Of a stretch of 64,000 nt of DNA, positions 1 through 11,134 are shown piece by piece. Both the position numbers and the translations under genes were made by a program. Source of the DNA: Notolepis coatsorum. Taxonomy: Eukaryota; Chordata; Actinopteri; Aulopiformes; Paralepididae. Numbering within the stretch: position 1 is the stretch's first letter; every line of letters starts with the position of its first letter. The notes under the pieces are model-generated. The model was given only the letters and a program-made list of their open reading frames with translations. It was not told the DNA's origin and made no database searches. The stretch spans positions 116,099,127-116,163,126 of the forward strand of contig OZ020594.1 of NCBI GenBank assembly GCA_963971535.1, in the 5' to 3' direction.

Positions 1-360
1 TGATTAGTAGGACCCCTGCTGTGTTCAATAAATAGTGCTTTTAATCACCGGCTTGAGCCTCTACGACCAGTGGCATGAGATTAGTTCAGGTTCAAATGAC
101 AATTGTATTTATATTCATAAAATGTGTATTAAAACGAATGATTAAATCCAGCATTGATCTGATCTCGTTATTGAATATTGACTTGCCCTCGACGTTTGTG
201 TTTTGTTTTTCTTATCCGCTGGAGGGAGCTATGTGAATAATATTACATTTACATCGCTTTTGTCCAAAGCGACTTACAAATGATAACAAGTCAGCAGAAG
301 GGGTTCACCTCTGGCAGCTAGGGGTCCGTGGTGTTGTGCATCTAGCAGTGTTGAACTTGA
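1..360. other. Left edge, no gene seen
   Basis: No coding region or RNA gene is recognisable. Around 243-280 there is the phrase 'tttgtccaaagcgacttaca', a short sequence common in fish repeats, so part of this stretch is probably an old repeat end. Confidence 0.4.
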
Positions 361-640
361 GTGCATAGTAGTATATAGAGTATAGACGTAGTAGTATATA
401 TACTACTATGTCTACTCTATACTACTATGTCTATACTCTATATACTACTATGTCTATACTCTATATACTACTATGTCTATACTCTATACTACTATGTCTA
501 CTATATACTACTACGTCTATACTCTATACTACTACGTCTATACTCTATATACTACTACGTCTATACTCTATACTACTACGTCTATACTCTATATACTACT
601 ATGTCTATACTCTATATACTACTACGTCTATATATATACT
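361..640. repeat. A/T-rich minisatellite, 21-25 bp unit
   Basis: About a dozen head-to-tail copies of a unit close to 'tctatactctatactacta' plus 'tgtc' or 'cgtc'. Units vary in length by a 2-4 bp 'ta' indel and by a T/C change that creates a CpG. The open frames across it (Tyr/Leu/Ser/Thr-rich) follow from the repeat and are not a gene. Confidence 0.9.
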
Positions 641-2300
641 TTATAGTATTGCTATCTGTCCATTCTCATTGTCACTTGAGTGCATAAACCGTGCCTTCAT
701 AATGGCTTAAAGAAAATAAAAATCCATCGGTTGGTTGTCATTTTATAGTGTCGTGAATATAAGCTTTATCGCAGTTTTCGTCTCGTCTTTTTTCTGGGAA
801 GCTAGATATGAGGCTAAAGGCTAGTCATGTTATATCAAACGCCATTTCTGTTGTATATATACGAATGAAATAAAACAAACTGCTTAGCATCTGGACTATT
901 ACAGAGCATCTATGGATGAAATGGGGGCGGCGGGGGACGCCAATTAATATTATTGATTAGCAATACAGTGTGCGTTCAAGTAGCCACATTCACTGATCGA
1001 TCGCTTGCTTGTTACAACAATGTCCAATCCGGCTGTAATTTGGGTGAATAGTATCCTACCGTCAGCCCATGTGATCGCCGGCAGCATTTCCCCATTATTC
1101 ATCGGCATCTGGTAGATCGATATGTCCATTGGCTGAACATAAATCCCATTATTCCAGGCTGAAATCTGCGTTCTGTAACGTGATCAAAGATGGAGGATGT
1201 TCGGCTGGGATCCAGGCTCATATGAAACGCCCTAGACAGTAAAAAAAATAATTTTCCCATTTGGCCTCAATGATACTGCAGTGGAGCGATGGCGCCCCTA
1301 GGAGGATCTGGCAGGTATTGCATGTCGCCGGGTAAATCTGCAGAGTCGATCCGGGATCTTGATCCGTTTATTAATATGGAATAAAACAATAACAACTTGC
1401 TGGTCCTCAACGGGTGGAATCGAAACACGAGTTAACTCGTGGACGGTCCTTAATGTGTTAATCAAGTCTACTACAAGTATTGTTCTCTAAACAATTCGGC
1501 TGGCTAACGTTAGCGTCCAGGCTAAGCAGGCTTTCGTTTTACAAACATTACAACTTACTTTTAGTTTATACTTCGGTCCTAATGTTGGCGCAAAGTTTAA
1601 TTTAGCCTACTGTGTTGTTACAGCTGTACTGTAAACTACTAGCTACAAGTTAGCTTGCCTTCACAGTCCAAGACGGCACGTTCACGTCAACTACAACTAC
1701 ATTAGTCTTCAACTGAGATTAAAAAAAAAAGATATATCATCCAAGTAAACGATGCAGTGCACAACAATAAGTGAACAAGTGAATAAAGATCTTAAAATAT
1801 GAATGATTATATTAGGCAAGTTAATGTTCTTCTTCAGGCAAATTGCACACATGAGATGATGCAACACAACTTTGACTAGAACACTGACGCCAGTCCAGCT
1901 ACAGTTCCGCAGGTATTTTACCAGGTAGACTCTGATTGGATTTCAAAAACTGCCAATCATTCATCCTCCGTGTATTATTGGATTGTCAAGGCTGTCGATC
2001 ATTCAATCCCCCATTCAATGGCAAGAGTTTAACTGCACAGACCGTGCTTAGATGAAGTTAATAGCCTATTTTGATTGGCTATTATTTATTTAATCCTGGG
2101 TCAACCTGTGCAGTTATTCTGCACGAATATTACTGCAGTCATTACTGCAGTGCAGGCCTGCTCAGAGCTGTACATTTTGGCCATTTTTGAAGAAAAAAAA
2201 TTAGCTGGAATTTTTTTTACAGAGGAAAACTTTTCTAATAAAAAAAAGAATAATTAAAAAAAAATATATATATATATATGTAAATTAATAATAATTATGA
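641..2300. other. Unassigned region, no clear gene
   Basis: No transposon or RNA gene is recognised. A minus-strand stretch at about 957-1230 has protein-like open frames behind a pyrimidine-rich candidate splice acceptor (described under findings). The right end, 2205-2300, is poly-A/T and (ta)n sequence next to the LINE fragment. Confidence 0.35.
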
Positions 2301-2301
2301 A

Positions 2302-3117
2302 TTATGAGTGAATTTGTGTTTCACATGTTGTCATAGAGAAACCTCCACTGGACTGTGTGATGACTGGGGTGATGGCAGCTGCTGAGTCTCTGAGGAATTT
2401 GGAGGGGATGTTGTCATGGCCAGTGGCCTTGTTAGGTTGCAGGGCGCTCAGTTTTTTGAGTACCTCATCTGTTGTTACCATTTCCAGTTTGAATTTATCT
2501 TTGCGGACCCCTAGGTTTTTGTAGTAAGCTACTATGTGTTCAACCCAATAATGCCCTGAGTGGGAGGGTAGTTTATTAACCAGTGTTGTGGCTATGTTTG
2601 TAAAGAATATGTTTAGGTATTTGGCCACATCCAGTTTGTCTGTGATGAGAGTGTTTTCTGTCTTTATGTTTATGTTTGTCATTTCCAAAGTTCGCAAGGT
2701 TTGTTTTTGTTTTCCTCAGTTTTGTCATTGATGACATTTTTTTTTGCGGTTTTGATCATGGTGTTTACGTCATTTCTTAGTCTGTTTCTTTGAGTTTTTA
2801 GTTCAACCACGTGGGCTTGGACTTCACTGTTTGAGCTTTTTGTAAGCTTTGTCTGACTTTTATGAAGTTCAGAGCATTTTTTGTCTCTGGTTTTCATAGC
2901 GGTCAGTATTTCAGTGTGCATCCATGGCTCAGCGCGATTTTTAACCCTGGTGGTTCTTAGGGGTGCCATGTTGTTAAATTGTTGTGAATTTGGTTTTGAA
3001 TCCAAGCCATGTTTCTTCAACCAGTGTACCACTGAGCTCATCTGACCAGTCCATGCTCTCCAGTTCTTGGTTAAAGGCCTCTCTAGAGTAGGTTTTGAGG
3101 TCCCTAGATGTGACTGA
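2302..3117 (-). pseudogene. LINE ORF2 fragment (EN-RT linker and start of RT), inverted
   Basis: Read on the minus strand from 3117 to 2302, broken frames give the linker between endonuclease and reverse transcriptase (motifs like RAEPWMHTEI and a basic Lys/Arg stretch). The start of a CR1/L2-type RT follows (LQPNKATGHDNIPSKFLRD, the 'K..G.D.IP..' block). Frameshifts near 2690 and 3040 break it. The catalytic palm motifs lie further downstream in the element and are absent. The piece abuts a plus-strand 3' tail of what appears to be the same LINE family, so it is probably the inverted 5' half of one insertion. The family link rests on inference, because no intact copy is in the window. Confidence 0.7.
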
Positions 3118-3265
3118 CACTATGAATTGAAAATGGGGGACCCTGATGTAAACAAGACAAACGTCTTTCTCTGGTCTGCATCCCCTTAACAATTGTGTGT
3201 ATTGAGCCGTACTGTATTGTACCAATTCTGCAATCTGTTAAATAAAGTTTTCATTCATTCATTCA
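3118..3265 (+). mobile_element. LINE 3' tail, (ATTC)n end
   Basis: This is a conserved 3' terminal segment ending 'aataaagttttcattcattc'. Related copies occur at 17565-17706 (+) and, reversed, at 17733-17848, 18629-18800, 43600-43745, 52877-53010, 54701-54844, 56652-56709 and 62296-62440. The 18629-20452 copy joins the same tail to RT coding sequence, which identifies the family as a Jockey-superfamily (CR1/L2/Rex1-like) LINE. Confidence 0.85.
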
Positions 3266-3440
3266 CTGTTTTGTGACAGCTGGCCTTTTGTTTTAGCTTT
3301 ACACCCTCCCCAGGCCGACAGTGGGGCAATGCACGCAACGACCAGGAAGGTAATTAGCATAACGACTAATTTGGGATGGGTGAAAAATACAGAAAGCCCA
3401 AAAATAAATAGAATAAACAAATACAAATAATGATGGCATT
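3266..3440 (+). mobile_element. 3' part of a tRNA-derived SINE
   Basis: Contains the stretch 'ggtaattagcataacgacta', matching the distal part of the full SINEs at 20744-21212 and 61658-62125 ('aattggcataacgactaa'). The tRNA-related head is missing, so this is a 5'-truncated copy placed directly after the LINE tail. Confidence 0.55.
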
Positions 3441-3699
3441 CCAAGGAATTGGCCATATTATATAGCGAACATTAATAAATACTTAACCTACAAACATGAA
3501 ATGGTTCTTCTGACAGCTCAATATTTATGTAACTGAGAATCGCTGGGATCTGGTCTCTCTTTCGGCCGGTATGTGAAATATCCGAGCCCTTGCTCAGTGG
3601 CGTCACGATACAGCGCTCCGTGGGAGAGAGCAGCTTGTGGAGCAGCAGTGGCTCTGAGCAGCAACCTGTGTCGTGTCGCCATTTGTGTTTAAAATGTGG

Positions 3700-5335
3700 A
3701 ACTTCATACTGTATCTATTCAATGGACGATAATGGAAATTAATTCAAATAAAATGCTGGTCAGTTGTCATTGCCAGATTTGGAAAATATTCTGGATTTTG
3801 AGTCCTTTGCCTGGGCGATGTTTTATCCAAATCAGACCAGAACCTCAGAAGTTATGGCTAATGCAGACCGACAGACAGAATGACACAGGAGTGATTGCCA
3901 TACCCTCCAGGTATCACCGTAATCCAAAACTGCCAAGAAACTGGCTTCAATGATCCTCTTCCAGGTTTTCATCATGTGGCTCTGATTCTGTATAAGAGGC
4001 CATTTTAGCTGCAATTTATATTCTGTAATGCTCTTGTTATAGAACATGTCATGTTTCTCTGTTTAAATACATATTCTCTGTACAAGCCTTAACTAGTTAA
4101 TATAGTTTAACTATATACAGACAGGACACTAGGACGACAGTCTAACAGTGTTCTTAAAACAACAACCCAAGACCCAGGACAGTTAGTCTTAGATACGACA
4201 TATTTCCAGAAAATCACCTCTTGTCTTTTTCTTGTTTCATATCAATCTTGTGTCAGATATGGAAAAAAATACCTAAAACGTTTTTTCATTTGTCATCTTT
4301 GTTTTCATTTGTCACTCCAAGCTTGTGTATTTGATTGTAAGTCTGACCAGACCTCGGTCTCACTTTCTGGTCAGACGCTTGACTTGTCTCTGATTGTAAA
4401 CTGAGGACTCTTCTGTGATCACAGAAATAAACTATTTTCTTTTGAAATAGTCGATAATCGATCTGAATTTCTACAGTTCACTGTCTTGGCTAATTTTAAA
4501 TATTCCACAACACTACAATGTTAGATCCATTCACAGTGATCTAGAAAACAGCTGGAACTTTATTAATAATAATAATAATACATCCGACTTATATATCACT
4601 TCTCTTGGTACCCAAAGACGCTTAAAACACATTTGCATTCAGTACCAGTTTAACATTAATACATAATCTTACTCAGCACTAAAGTGGCAGATTCTCAACA
4701 GCTAATTCTACAGAGTCTGTAAACAATACAGTACAGCATCATCTGCATGAAAATGAGATGAGACGATATCAATAATAGAAATAGTAAACAGGACAGGACC
4801 CAACATTGATCCCTCTGGAACACATTTAGTTACCGGTAAGAACTCGGATAGGGTTCAATTGATCCCTGTTGAATCAAAACCAATCCTACGTAATCTCTCT
4901 AAAAGCAGTGAATTGTATCAAATGCAGAACAGCACAATGTTTTCTGTTGCCCATAGCAGATACACTAAGACTAAATAACAACAGAGATGGTGCTTAACTC
5001 TGAAACTAACTGTTGAGAGCTCAATACAGACTACATTGGGTTGATTATTCATTACAGGATTTTTGTTAGACAGTATAGTTTGGAAATTGGTCTGTAATTA
5101 TTGAGATAACTTCTATCTTCACCATTATGTAAAGGAATGAGTCATGACTTTCAAAAACCTACAAACTATGCCAGATTAAATATAATGATTAAATAGGTGT
5201 TATTTACTCTGTAATCAATGGAGCAGATAGCTTTAGAAAAATTATCAAAGTTCTCCTCTTATCAATGGCTTGCAATGCCTCAATAATATTAGGAGAGGAA
5301 GGCTGTACAGTTTACAGAGAAGATGACTTATTGGG
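3700..5335 (-). pseudogene. Decayed LINE reverse transcriptase, minus strand
   Basis: Two minus-strand blocks look like RT. Around 4690-4960 the frames read AFDTIHCF, then VPEGSMLGPVLFTISI and HADDAVLYC. These correspond to RT motif A, the 'G.PQGS.LGP' block and the A-D-D catalytic motif. Around 3820-4050 a C-terminal piece reads ASFLAVLDYGD, typical of the RT thumb region in CR1/L2-type LINEs. Stops and frameshifts are frequent, and the middle (4050-4560) is not recognisable. A (taa)n run sits at 4563-4582. This is an old, dead copy, and the clade cannot be fixed by eye. Confidence 0.6.
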
Positions 5336-5339
5336 TGCA

Positions 5340-5905
5340 CACTAAAGCCTCTTAACATGCAAGGGCCCACATGATTTTCCCACCGGCACTTTGGCGACCA
5401 CTAGTGGCTCGGGTGTGCATATTTTGTAATACAATATATATATCGAATTAAAGTCCCATTTGTTGCCTGTCGAGAGCCCTTTCAGGTGACAAAAATCCGT
5501 TCAGCAGTTCTCGAGTTACATGCCGGTATTTGAGGCTTGTGCAAAGTACACGGTATTGCGCAAAATACCACCCCCGACTCTTGGGGCTCTAGTTCCGTCA
5601 ATCATTTGGCGATCTCGAAAATGATTGTGGAAAGTTGTAGCCAATGAGTGTGGCTTTCCAATGATACCCCACCTAGGGATGCATGAATCAGGGATCTAGG
5701 TGAAAAACGAATGAGCAAAAAAAGGAAGAGAAAAAAAGCCGAATGAATTGAAGTCTATGAGAAAACTGAGTTTTTCATTTGTACAGTTTACCAAAATCAC
5801 TCCTAATCACTCATTTCCGAATGGATCTTTATGAAATTTGGACATGTACTACATACGGCTTCAGGCTTTTTTAAGCCATACCACCTTCTGGGGAAATACT
5901 ACCTC
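5340..5905. other. Unclassified stretch before the LINE
   Basis: No coding potential is seen. The first bases (about 5300-5345) repeat near 9140-9197, where both read 'gacttattgggtgcacac'. The rest, including 'ttcagcagttctcgagttac', looks like repeat sequence, but I could not name the family. Confidence 0.35.
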
Positions 5906-8145
5906 TGGACAACTAACTACTACAGAAAAACTTGAGCATACAACGACGGCCTAGTGGCAGGCAACATGAATGACCACAAGGTGGCACGATACAACGTAAG
6001 GAGGACAGTGTCAGAGGCCAAACGGCGCTACAGGGATACAATTGAACTCCAGTTTGAACAAGCTGACTCTAGAGCTATGTGGCAGGGGCTCAAAACGATG
6101 ACAGACTACAAAGGCGCCTCCCTCAAACTGAACAGTGACATCTCCTTAGCAAATGACCTCAATACCTTCTATGCGAGGTTTGATGCTGGTAATAACAACA
6201 CCAGCTCACAAGCCACGGCAATGGGGGGGGGGGGGGGGTCGGCTGCTGATGGAGGCACAGTGTTCAGGGTAACAGAGCATGAGGTGAGGCGGACCTTTAA
6301 AAAAGTGAATATCAGGAAGGCAGAAGGTCCGGACGGCATCCCCGGCCGCGTCCTAAAAGTCTGTGCCGACCAACTGGCCCCAGTATTCACTGACATATTT
6401 AACCTGTCCTTAGAACAGGCTGTCATCCCCACCTGCCTGAAGAAGTCCACTATTATCCCTGTACCCAAAAAATCCAAGCCTGCTTGCCTCAATGACTACC
6501 GCCCTGTAGCTCTCACCTCCATAGCCATGAAGTGCTTTGAGAAGCTAGTAAAGGGCTACATCTGCTCCTCCCTCCCCATCAACATGGACCCCCTGCAATT
6601 TGCATACCTCCCCAACAGGTCCACGGAGGACGCCATAGCCCATGTGCTGCACACAGCAGCATCACACCTGGACAAGAGGCAGGGGAACTATGTGAGAATG
6701 CTATTCATCGACTACAGCTCGGCATTCAATACCATAGTCCCCTCCATACTCATAGCCAAGCTCAGGGACCTGGGCTTGAACTATGACCTCTGCCAGTGGG
6801 TCTTGGACTTCCTGACTGGCAGACCCCAGGTGGTGAGAGCAGGCAACTGCACCTCCTCATCCATCACCCTCAACATAGGGGCCCCCCAGGGCTGTGTTCT
6901 GAGTCCCCTCCTCTACTCCCTGTACACACACGACTGTGTGGCTCAGCGGAGTAGCAATACAATCATCAAATTTGCTGACGACACAGTGGTGGTGGGCCTG
7001 ATCTCTGCCAACGACGAGAGGGCCTACCTGGAAGAGGTCAAGGTCCTGGCGGGATGGTGCCAGGAAAACAGCCTCTCCCTGAACGTCAGCAAAACAAAGG
7101 AGATGATTGTGGACTTCAGGAGGTCGGGGGTCAAGGACTACAGCCCCCTCAGCATCGACGGGGCACCGGTTGAGAGAGTCAACAGCTTTAAGTACCTCGG
7201 AGCCTACATATCCGAGGACTTGACATGGACCACACACATTGACAGTGTTGTGAAGAAGGCACGACAACGCCTCTACTTCCTCAGGCGCCTAAGGAAGTTC
7301 CAAGTCAGTCAGAAGATCCTTAAGAACTTCTACTCATGTACAATAGAGAGCATCTTGACCGGCAACATCACCTCCTGGTTTGGGAATAGCACTGCACAAG
7401 ACCGAAGCAGACTACAAAGAGTGACACGTTCAGCCGAACGCACAATTGGAGGGGGGCTCCCCACCCTCCAGAACATTTACAACAAGCGTTGCAAGGGCAA
7501 GGCTAAGAGAATCATTAAAGACTCCAGTCACCCGAACAACTGCCTCTTTGAACTGCTGCGGTCAGGCAAGCGATACCGGAGTCTCAAGGCGAGCACAGAA
7601 AGACTCAGAAGAAGCTTCTATCCCCAGGCCATCAGGCTGCTAAACGAACAATGAATGAACACTACACAACAACAACCACCAAACGCACATAGCACACACA
7701 TCCACACGCACACACTCACTTAAACAAACACACTGTAGCACCCACTCCACACACTTTATAGCACACACCCACTTTAAACAAACACACTGTAGCACCCACT
7801 CCCCACACTTTATATTTATTGATGAAGGATTGCACTACAACTCGTACACCTTACTGTAAATTGTACCTAAATTGTACCTCATCCCATTTCTGCTTTGCAC
7901 TAGATAGTACTGTACATTAGTACACTGCATAGTATTGTATATTATATGGTAACTCAGAACATTGTACATATGTCTATACCGAACACTGTGACCTCTTTTT
8001 CTTCTTCTAAATTACATGTATACTATGTTTGATACTATCTTGTCTAGCACAGTCTCTGGAGCGTAACAGTAAGAAGCATTTTGTATGAAAGTATTCTGTA
8101 CTTCTGTATGACAACTATTAAAGAAACTTGAAAGAAACTTGAGTA
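5906..8145 (+). mobile_element. 5'-truncated Rex1/CR1-like LINE
   Basis: A non-LTR retrotransposon lacking its 5' end and endonuclease but keeping the complete RT frame (5954-7654) and 3' UTR, ending in a short 'acttgaaagaaacttga' repeat. A second copy, matching from about 7158 onward, is at 29637-30148 and 39258-39735 and is split there by the BEL/Pao element. The boundaries are approximate because no target duplication is obvious. The clade is judged from RT motifs and could be Rex1, CR1 or L2. Confidence 0.8.
5954..7654 (+). CDS. LINE reverse transcriptase (5'-truncated ORF2)
   Basis: A 566-codon open frame from a non-LTR retrotransposon; the enzyme copies element RNA at a nicked target. 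In order, the sequence shows the NDYRPVALTSIAMKCFEK block near residue 180, motif A FIDYSSAFNT near 250 and GAPQGCVLSPLL near 310. The catalytic FADD follows at about 340, then SLNVSKTKEMIVDF and FKYLGAYISEDL near 415. The C-terminus has the usual basic tail ending in RRSFYPQAIRLLNEQ. The endonuclease is absent, so the first Met is only the first in-frame ATG after truncation. A run of 16 G at 6223-6238 (Gly-rich, residues 91-95) is slippage-prone but leaves the frame open. The lack of stops suggests a fairly recent insertion, but without an endonuclease it should not move itself. Confidence 0.85.
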   Translation: MAGNMNDHKVARYNVRRTVSEAKRRYRDTIELQFEQADSRAMWQGLKTMTDYKGASLKLNSDISLANDLNTFYARFDAGNNNTSSQATAMGGGGGSAADGGTVFRVTEHEVRRTFKKVNIRKAEGPDGIPGRVLKVCADQLAPVFTDIFNLSLEQAVIPTCLKKSTIIPVPKKSKPACLNDYRPVALTSIAMKCFEKLVKGYICSSLPINMDPLQFAYLPNRSTEDAIAHVLHTAASHLDKRQGNYVRMLFIDYSSAFNTIVPSILIAKLRDLGLNYDLCQWVLDFLTGRPQVVRAGNCTSSSITLNIGAPQGCVLSPLLYSLYTHDCVAQRSSNTIIKFADDTVVVGLISANDERAYLEEVKVLAGWCQENSLSLNVSKTKEMIVDFRRSGVKDYSPLSIDGAPVERVNSFKYLGAYISEDLTWTTHIDSVVKKARQRLYFLRRLRKFQVSQKILKNFYSCTIESILTGNITSWFGNSTAQDRSRLQRVTRSAERTIGGGLPTLQNIYNKRCKGKAKRIIKDSSHPNNCLFELLRSGKRYRSLKASTERLRRSFYPQAIRLLNEQ

Positions 8146-8385
8146 ACAAGTTGTTCTACAATTCAAGTTCAGACCTATGTTACTCTATAGAGTCTATTTC
8201 ATTAGCACTAAAAGTGATCTTTCTTTTTGTATCATAAACTTTGAATGTTATCTTTCAAAAGAGACCAGGCTCATGCATGTGCGATAAGTATAAAGTATAG
8301 TATTTTGGTTTGCAAAAAAAGTATGCAGTCCTCAAAAACAAAAACTAAAATGGCCACTTTTGGGGACGCAGGTTAGTGAGGGACC

Positions 8386-8700
8386 CTGTGTTTTCATGTT
8401 CAAATACATGACCAGCAGACCAGCAGCAAAATGTGTATTAAAGGCTAATCTCTCTCAGATATTAAACAGTTAACCTCACACCAGCAATAACGACCATCTA
8501 TGACTGAAATTGTTTCAATACTCTTGACTAGTGGCTACTGACTGTAGATCTGAGATAAAGGATCAACCACAAGGGGGAGCCAGTTTACCTGACATATTCT
8601 GCTCATATTCAGAATGATGTTACTGCATCAAGTCATGGGCTTTTAACCCAATACTTCTGTTATGAACTAGAAGACTAAGAAATTAGTCATTGGTGTGACA
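8386..8700. repeat. Direct duplication, copy 1
   Basis: About 310 bp starting 'gaccctgtgttttcatgttc' and ending near 'attggtgtgac' recurs at 9215-9512, about 820 bp downstream, with scattered substitutions and indels. For example, 8597-8625 has extra bases absent from copy 2. No coding sequence is seen. Confidence 0.85.
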
Positions 8701-8809
8701 TATAACTGTGCTGTCTGAAAGAGGATTGCAGTGTAACTTTGGTTCAAAATCATCAGATGAATTTTATTCATATTTTTTACAAAATTATAGCGTAACATGT
8801 TGTGAGCTC

Positions 8810-8988
8810 CCCTCCATCCAGGATATATACAACATAATATATAATGGGTTAACCCTAACATCTGTGGTTGTCCCCTCCATCCAGGATATATACAACATAA
8901 TATATAATGGGTTAACCCTAACATGTGGTTGTTCCCTCCCTCCAGGATATATACAACATAATATATAATGGGTTAACCCTAACATGAC
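8810..8988. repeat. Tandem repeat, about 62 bp x 3
   Basis: Three near-identical copies of a unit running 'ccatccaggatatatacaac' through 'gggttaaccctaacat'. The unit contains the palindrome-like 'gggttaaccc'. It lies between the two copies of the 310-bp duplication. Confidence 0.9.
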
Positions 8989-8994
8989 TGTGTG

Positions 8995-9125
8995 TCAGCA
9001 AAGCCAGCAGGATTATTAGGACCCCATGCATCCCAACCACAAACTGTTTCAGCTGTTGTAACGGACCAGCAGACTCAGGAAGTTATTTTCCCCAGCGGTC
9101 ATCTACCGGCCTGTGACTGAGGAAG
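8995..9125 (+). pseudogene. LINE RT C-terminal remnant
   Basis: One frame reads ASRIIRTPCIP then SYFPQRSS, resembling the C-terminal 'ARRII.DPSHP...F.L..SGRRYR' tail of CR1/Rex1-type RTs. It is short and lacks any catalytic motif. This is a family-level guess. Confidence 0.4.
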
Positions 9126-9214
9126 AATCTGTGCTATTCTATCATGGAGAGAAAGGCTGTAGTTTACAGAGAAATATGACTTATTGGGTGCACACCATCA
9201 TTAATAAGAAGAGA

Positions 9215-9512
9215 CCCTGTGTTTTCATGTTCAAATACATGACCAGCAGCAGCAACGTGTTTATTAAAGGCTAATCTCTTTCATCTCAGATATTAAACAG
9301 TCAACCTCACACCAGCAATAACGACCATCTCTGACTGGAATTGTTTCAATACTCTGGCTAGTGGCTGACTGTAGATCTGAAATAAAGGATCAACCACAAG
9401 GGGGAACCAGTTTACCTGACATATTACTGCATCAAGTCATGGGCTTTTAACCCAATACTTCTGTTATAAACTAGAAGACTAAGAAAATAGTAATTGGTGT
9501 GACCAATGTGAA
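9215..9512. repeat. Direct duplication, copy 2
   Basis: Second copy of the 8386-8700 segment, slightly shorter. Just upstream, 9140-9197 matches 5300-5345 as well, so the duplicated unit may once have been larger and later interrupted by insertions. Confidence 0.85.
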
Positions 9513-9587
9513 AATAGTTACCACAAGCAGGGATTATCACTCAAAAAGTAATTTTATAGGTACCTTTCTGAATAAATATTTTGGCGG

Positions 9588-11130
9588 GGTCTCAAACTCA
9601 TGGCCTGTGGGCCAATTGCGGCCCGCTGGATGATATTTTGCGGCCCCCTACTTGACATCAAAGTTTAGTGTTAGTGCGGCCAGGCATGCAGTGGTGGTCA
9701 AACGCGGTTAAACGCTGTTTAGGCTACGTCACTGAGGCAGAATATAATAGAATAGAAATACTTTTATTATCCCGTGGGAAATTTGACACTGCGAGCGAAG
9801 TGCGCACAATGATGTGCACGCACGCACACAAAAATGACTCGTTGCGCCATATACCCCGGCCGGCACTTATCACCTAGACTTTGCATAATAATAGGATACC
9901 GACAACCAAAATACAAGCCCTGTAGGTGGGGGGTTGCTTGATCTCCCGACTGGAAGGATGAGACAAGTTGTGCTTCAGTCTGAAGGAAACTGTCCTTCAG
10001 TAAACTAACTCTAAGTTACATTGTTAATTTAGTTTGTATTTACTTTTCTAGTTTAAGTTAATTCAATTAAAGAAATTGTAACTACAATTACATTTAAAAC
10101 ATTGTTATGCATAATAATCATCTGTTCTGTGCGCAACCGAGGGAACATGTATGTGCGTGGCCACCTGTAGGCTACCATAGGCTCATGACAGCAACGTTAC
10201 GTTAGTGACTTGGTTGAAATGTGATTCCGGAGTGATACCAAGTAAAGTGGAAGGCAAATGCATCCTCGCTATCTCCTATGCAAGCAGTGCTCTGCATGTC
10301 CGGCTGCACTGCCACTCTGTGTCTGTGTACTCTGCTCTGGTCTGGTCCAATCACATTCAGCGTCCCGTCAGCGTTTTCCCCCCTCACCCACAGTCTGCGA
10401 ATCAGATGCAGAGTAGGGGAGTAGGGCGGGTCTTCACGGAATACGTGTCGTCTCTTTCAGTCCGAGTCAGAGCAGAGAGTTGACAGCGCATCTACAGTAG
10501 CCTCACTCCCAGTTTTATCTCTGTGAGATAAATGTAACTAGTAGCCTTTCGTTTCGCCAGCAGGCAGGCAGCAGAAAAATATGGCATGTTCAAAGATGGC
10601 GAGTAAAAGAAAAGTCGACTGCAATTCAAAGGTGAATGGACTGAAAAAGATGCGTTCATCCTGAGTCCCAGCACCAAACCAATGTGATATAATATGCCAA
10701 GAAACGGTAGCTCTTGTGAAGAGTGGCAATTTGAAATGCCACTACGAAACAAAACAGTTATTTTGATGCAACCTTCCCTCAGAATTCAGTGCTAAGAACC
10801 ACACAAATAAATGGAATGAAATCATCATATCAAGCTGCAAGCAGAATTATTGTTAAATCTATGTCACAACGCGAAAAAGCAACCAAGTCCTCACTCAGTG
10901 GCATGGGTGTTGGCTAAACACAAGAAGCCATTCTCTCTCTCTGATGCATACATAATAAAATAATGTATGACTGAAGTGATGGAGACCATGTTTGAAGGCA
11001 AACAAAAGCAAATCCCCCTCAGATAGCACAGCAACCAGAATAACTGAAATACTGGCTGGTAATTTGATTAAACAGCTTTGTGATAGAATAAAAAAATGCA
11101 CAGTGCATTTCCATATGCAGACGCAGAACA
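9588..11130 (+). mobile_element. hAT element of GTF2IRD2 type, broken
   Basis: The left end 'ggggtctcaaactcatggcc' followed by 'ttgcggcccgctggatga' is the typical terminus of a vertebrate hAT whose transposase resembles GTF2IRD2/ZBED proteins. From about 10580 to 11110 a frameshifted transposase N-terminus is readable: MACSKMASKRKVDC, then STKPM, ETVALVKSGNLKCHYE (BED zinc-finger region), then SREKATKSS-like sequence and SVAWVLAKHKKPFSLSDAYI. A LINE-like tail ('aatagaaatacttttattatc') sits inside near 9745. The right terminus is missing. The element at 62826-64000 has the same type of ends and keeps the other (C-terminal) part. Confidence 0.7.
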
Positions 11131-11134
11131 CCCA

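Noticed and set aside
408-710. 100-codon Tyr/Leu/Thr-rich open frame at the left edge
   Set aside because: It is read through a 21-25 bp minisatellite in more than one frame; the repeat produces it.
6169-7267. Minus-strand frames of 107 and 136 codons
   Set aside because: Antisense shadows of the intact LINE RT frame on the plus strand.
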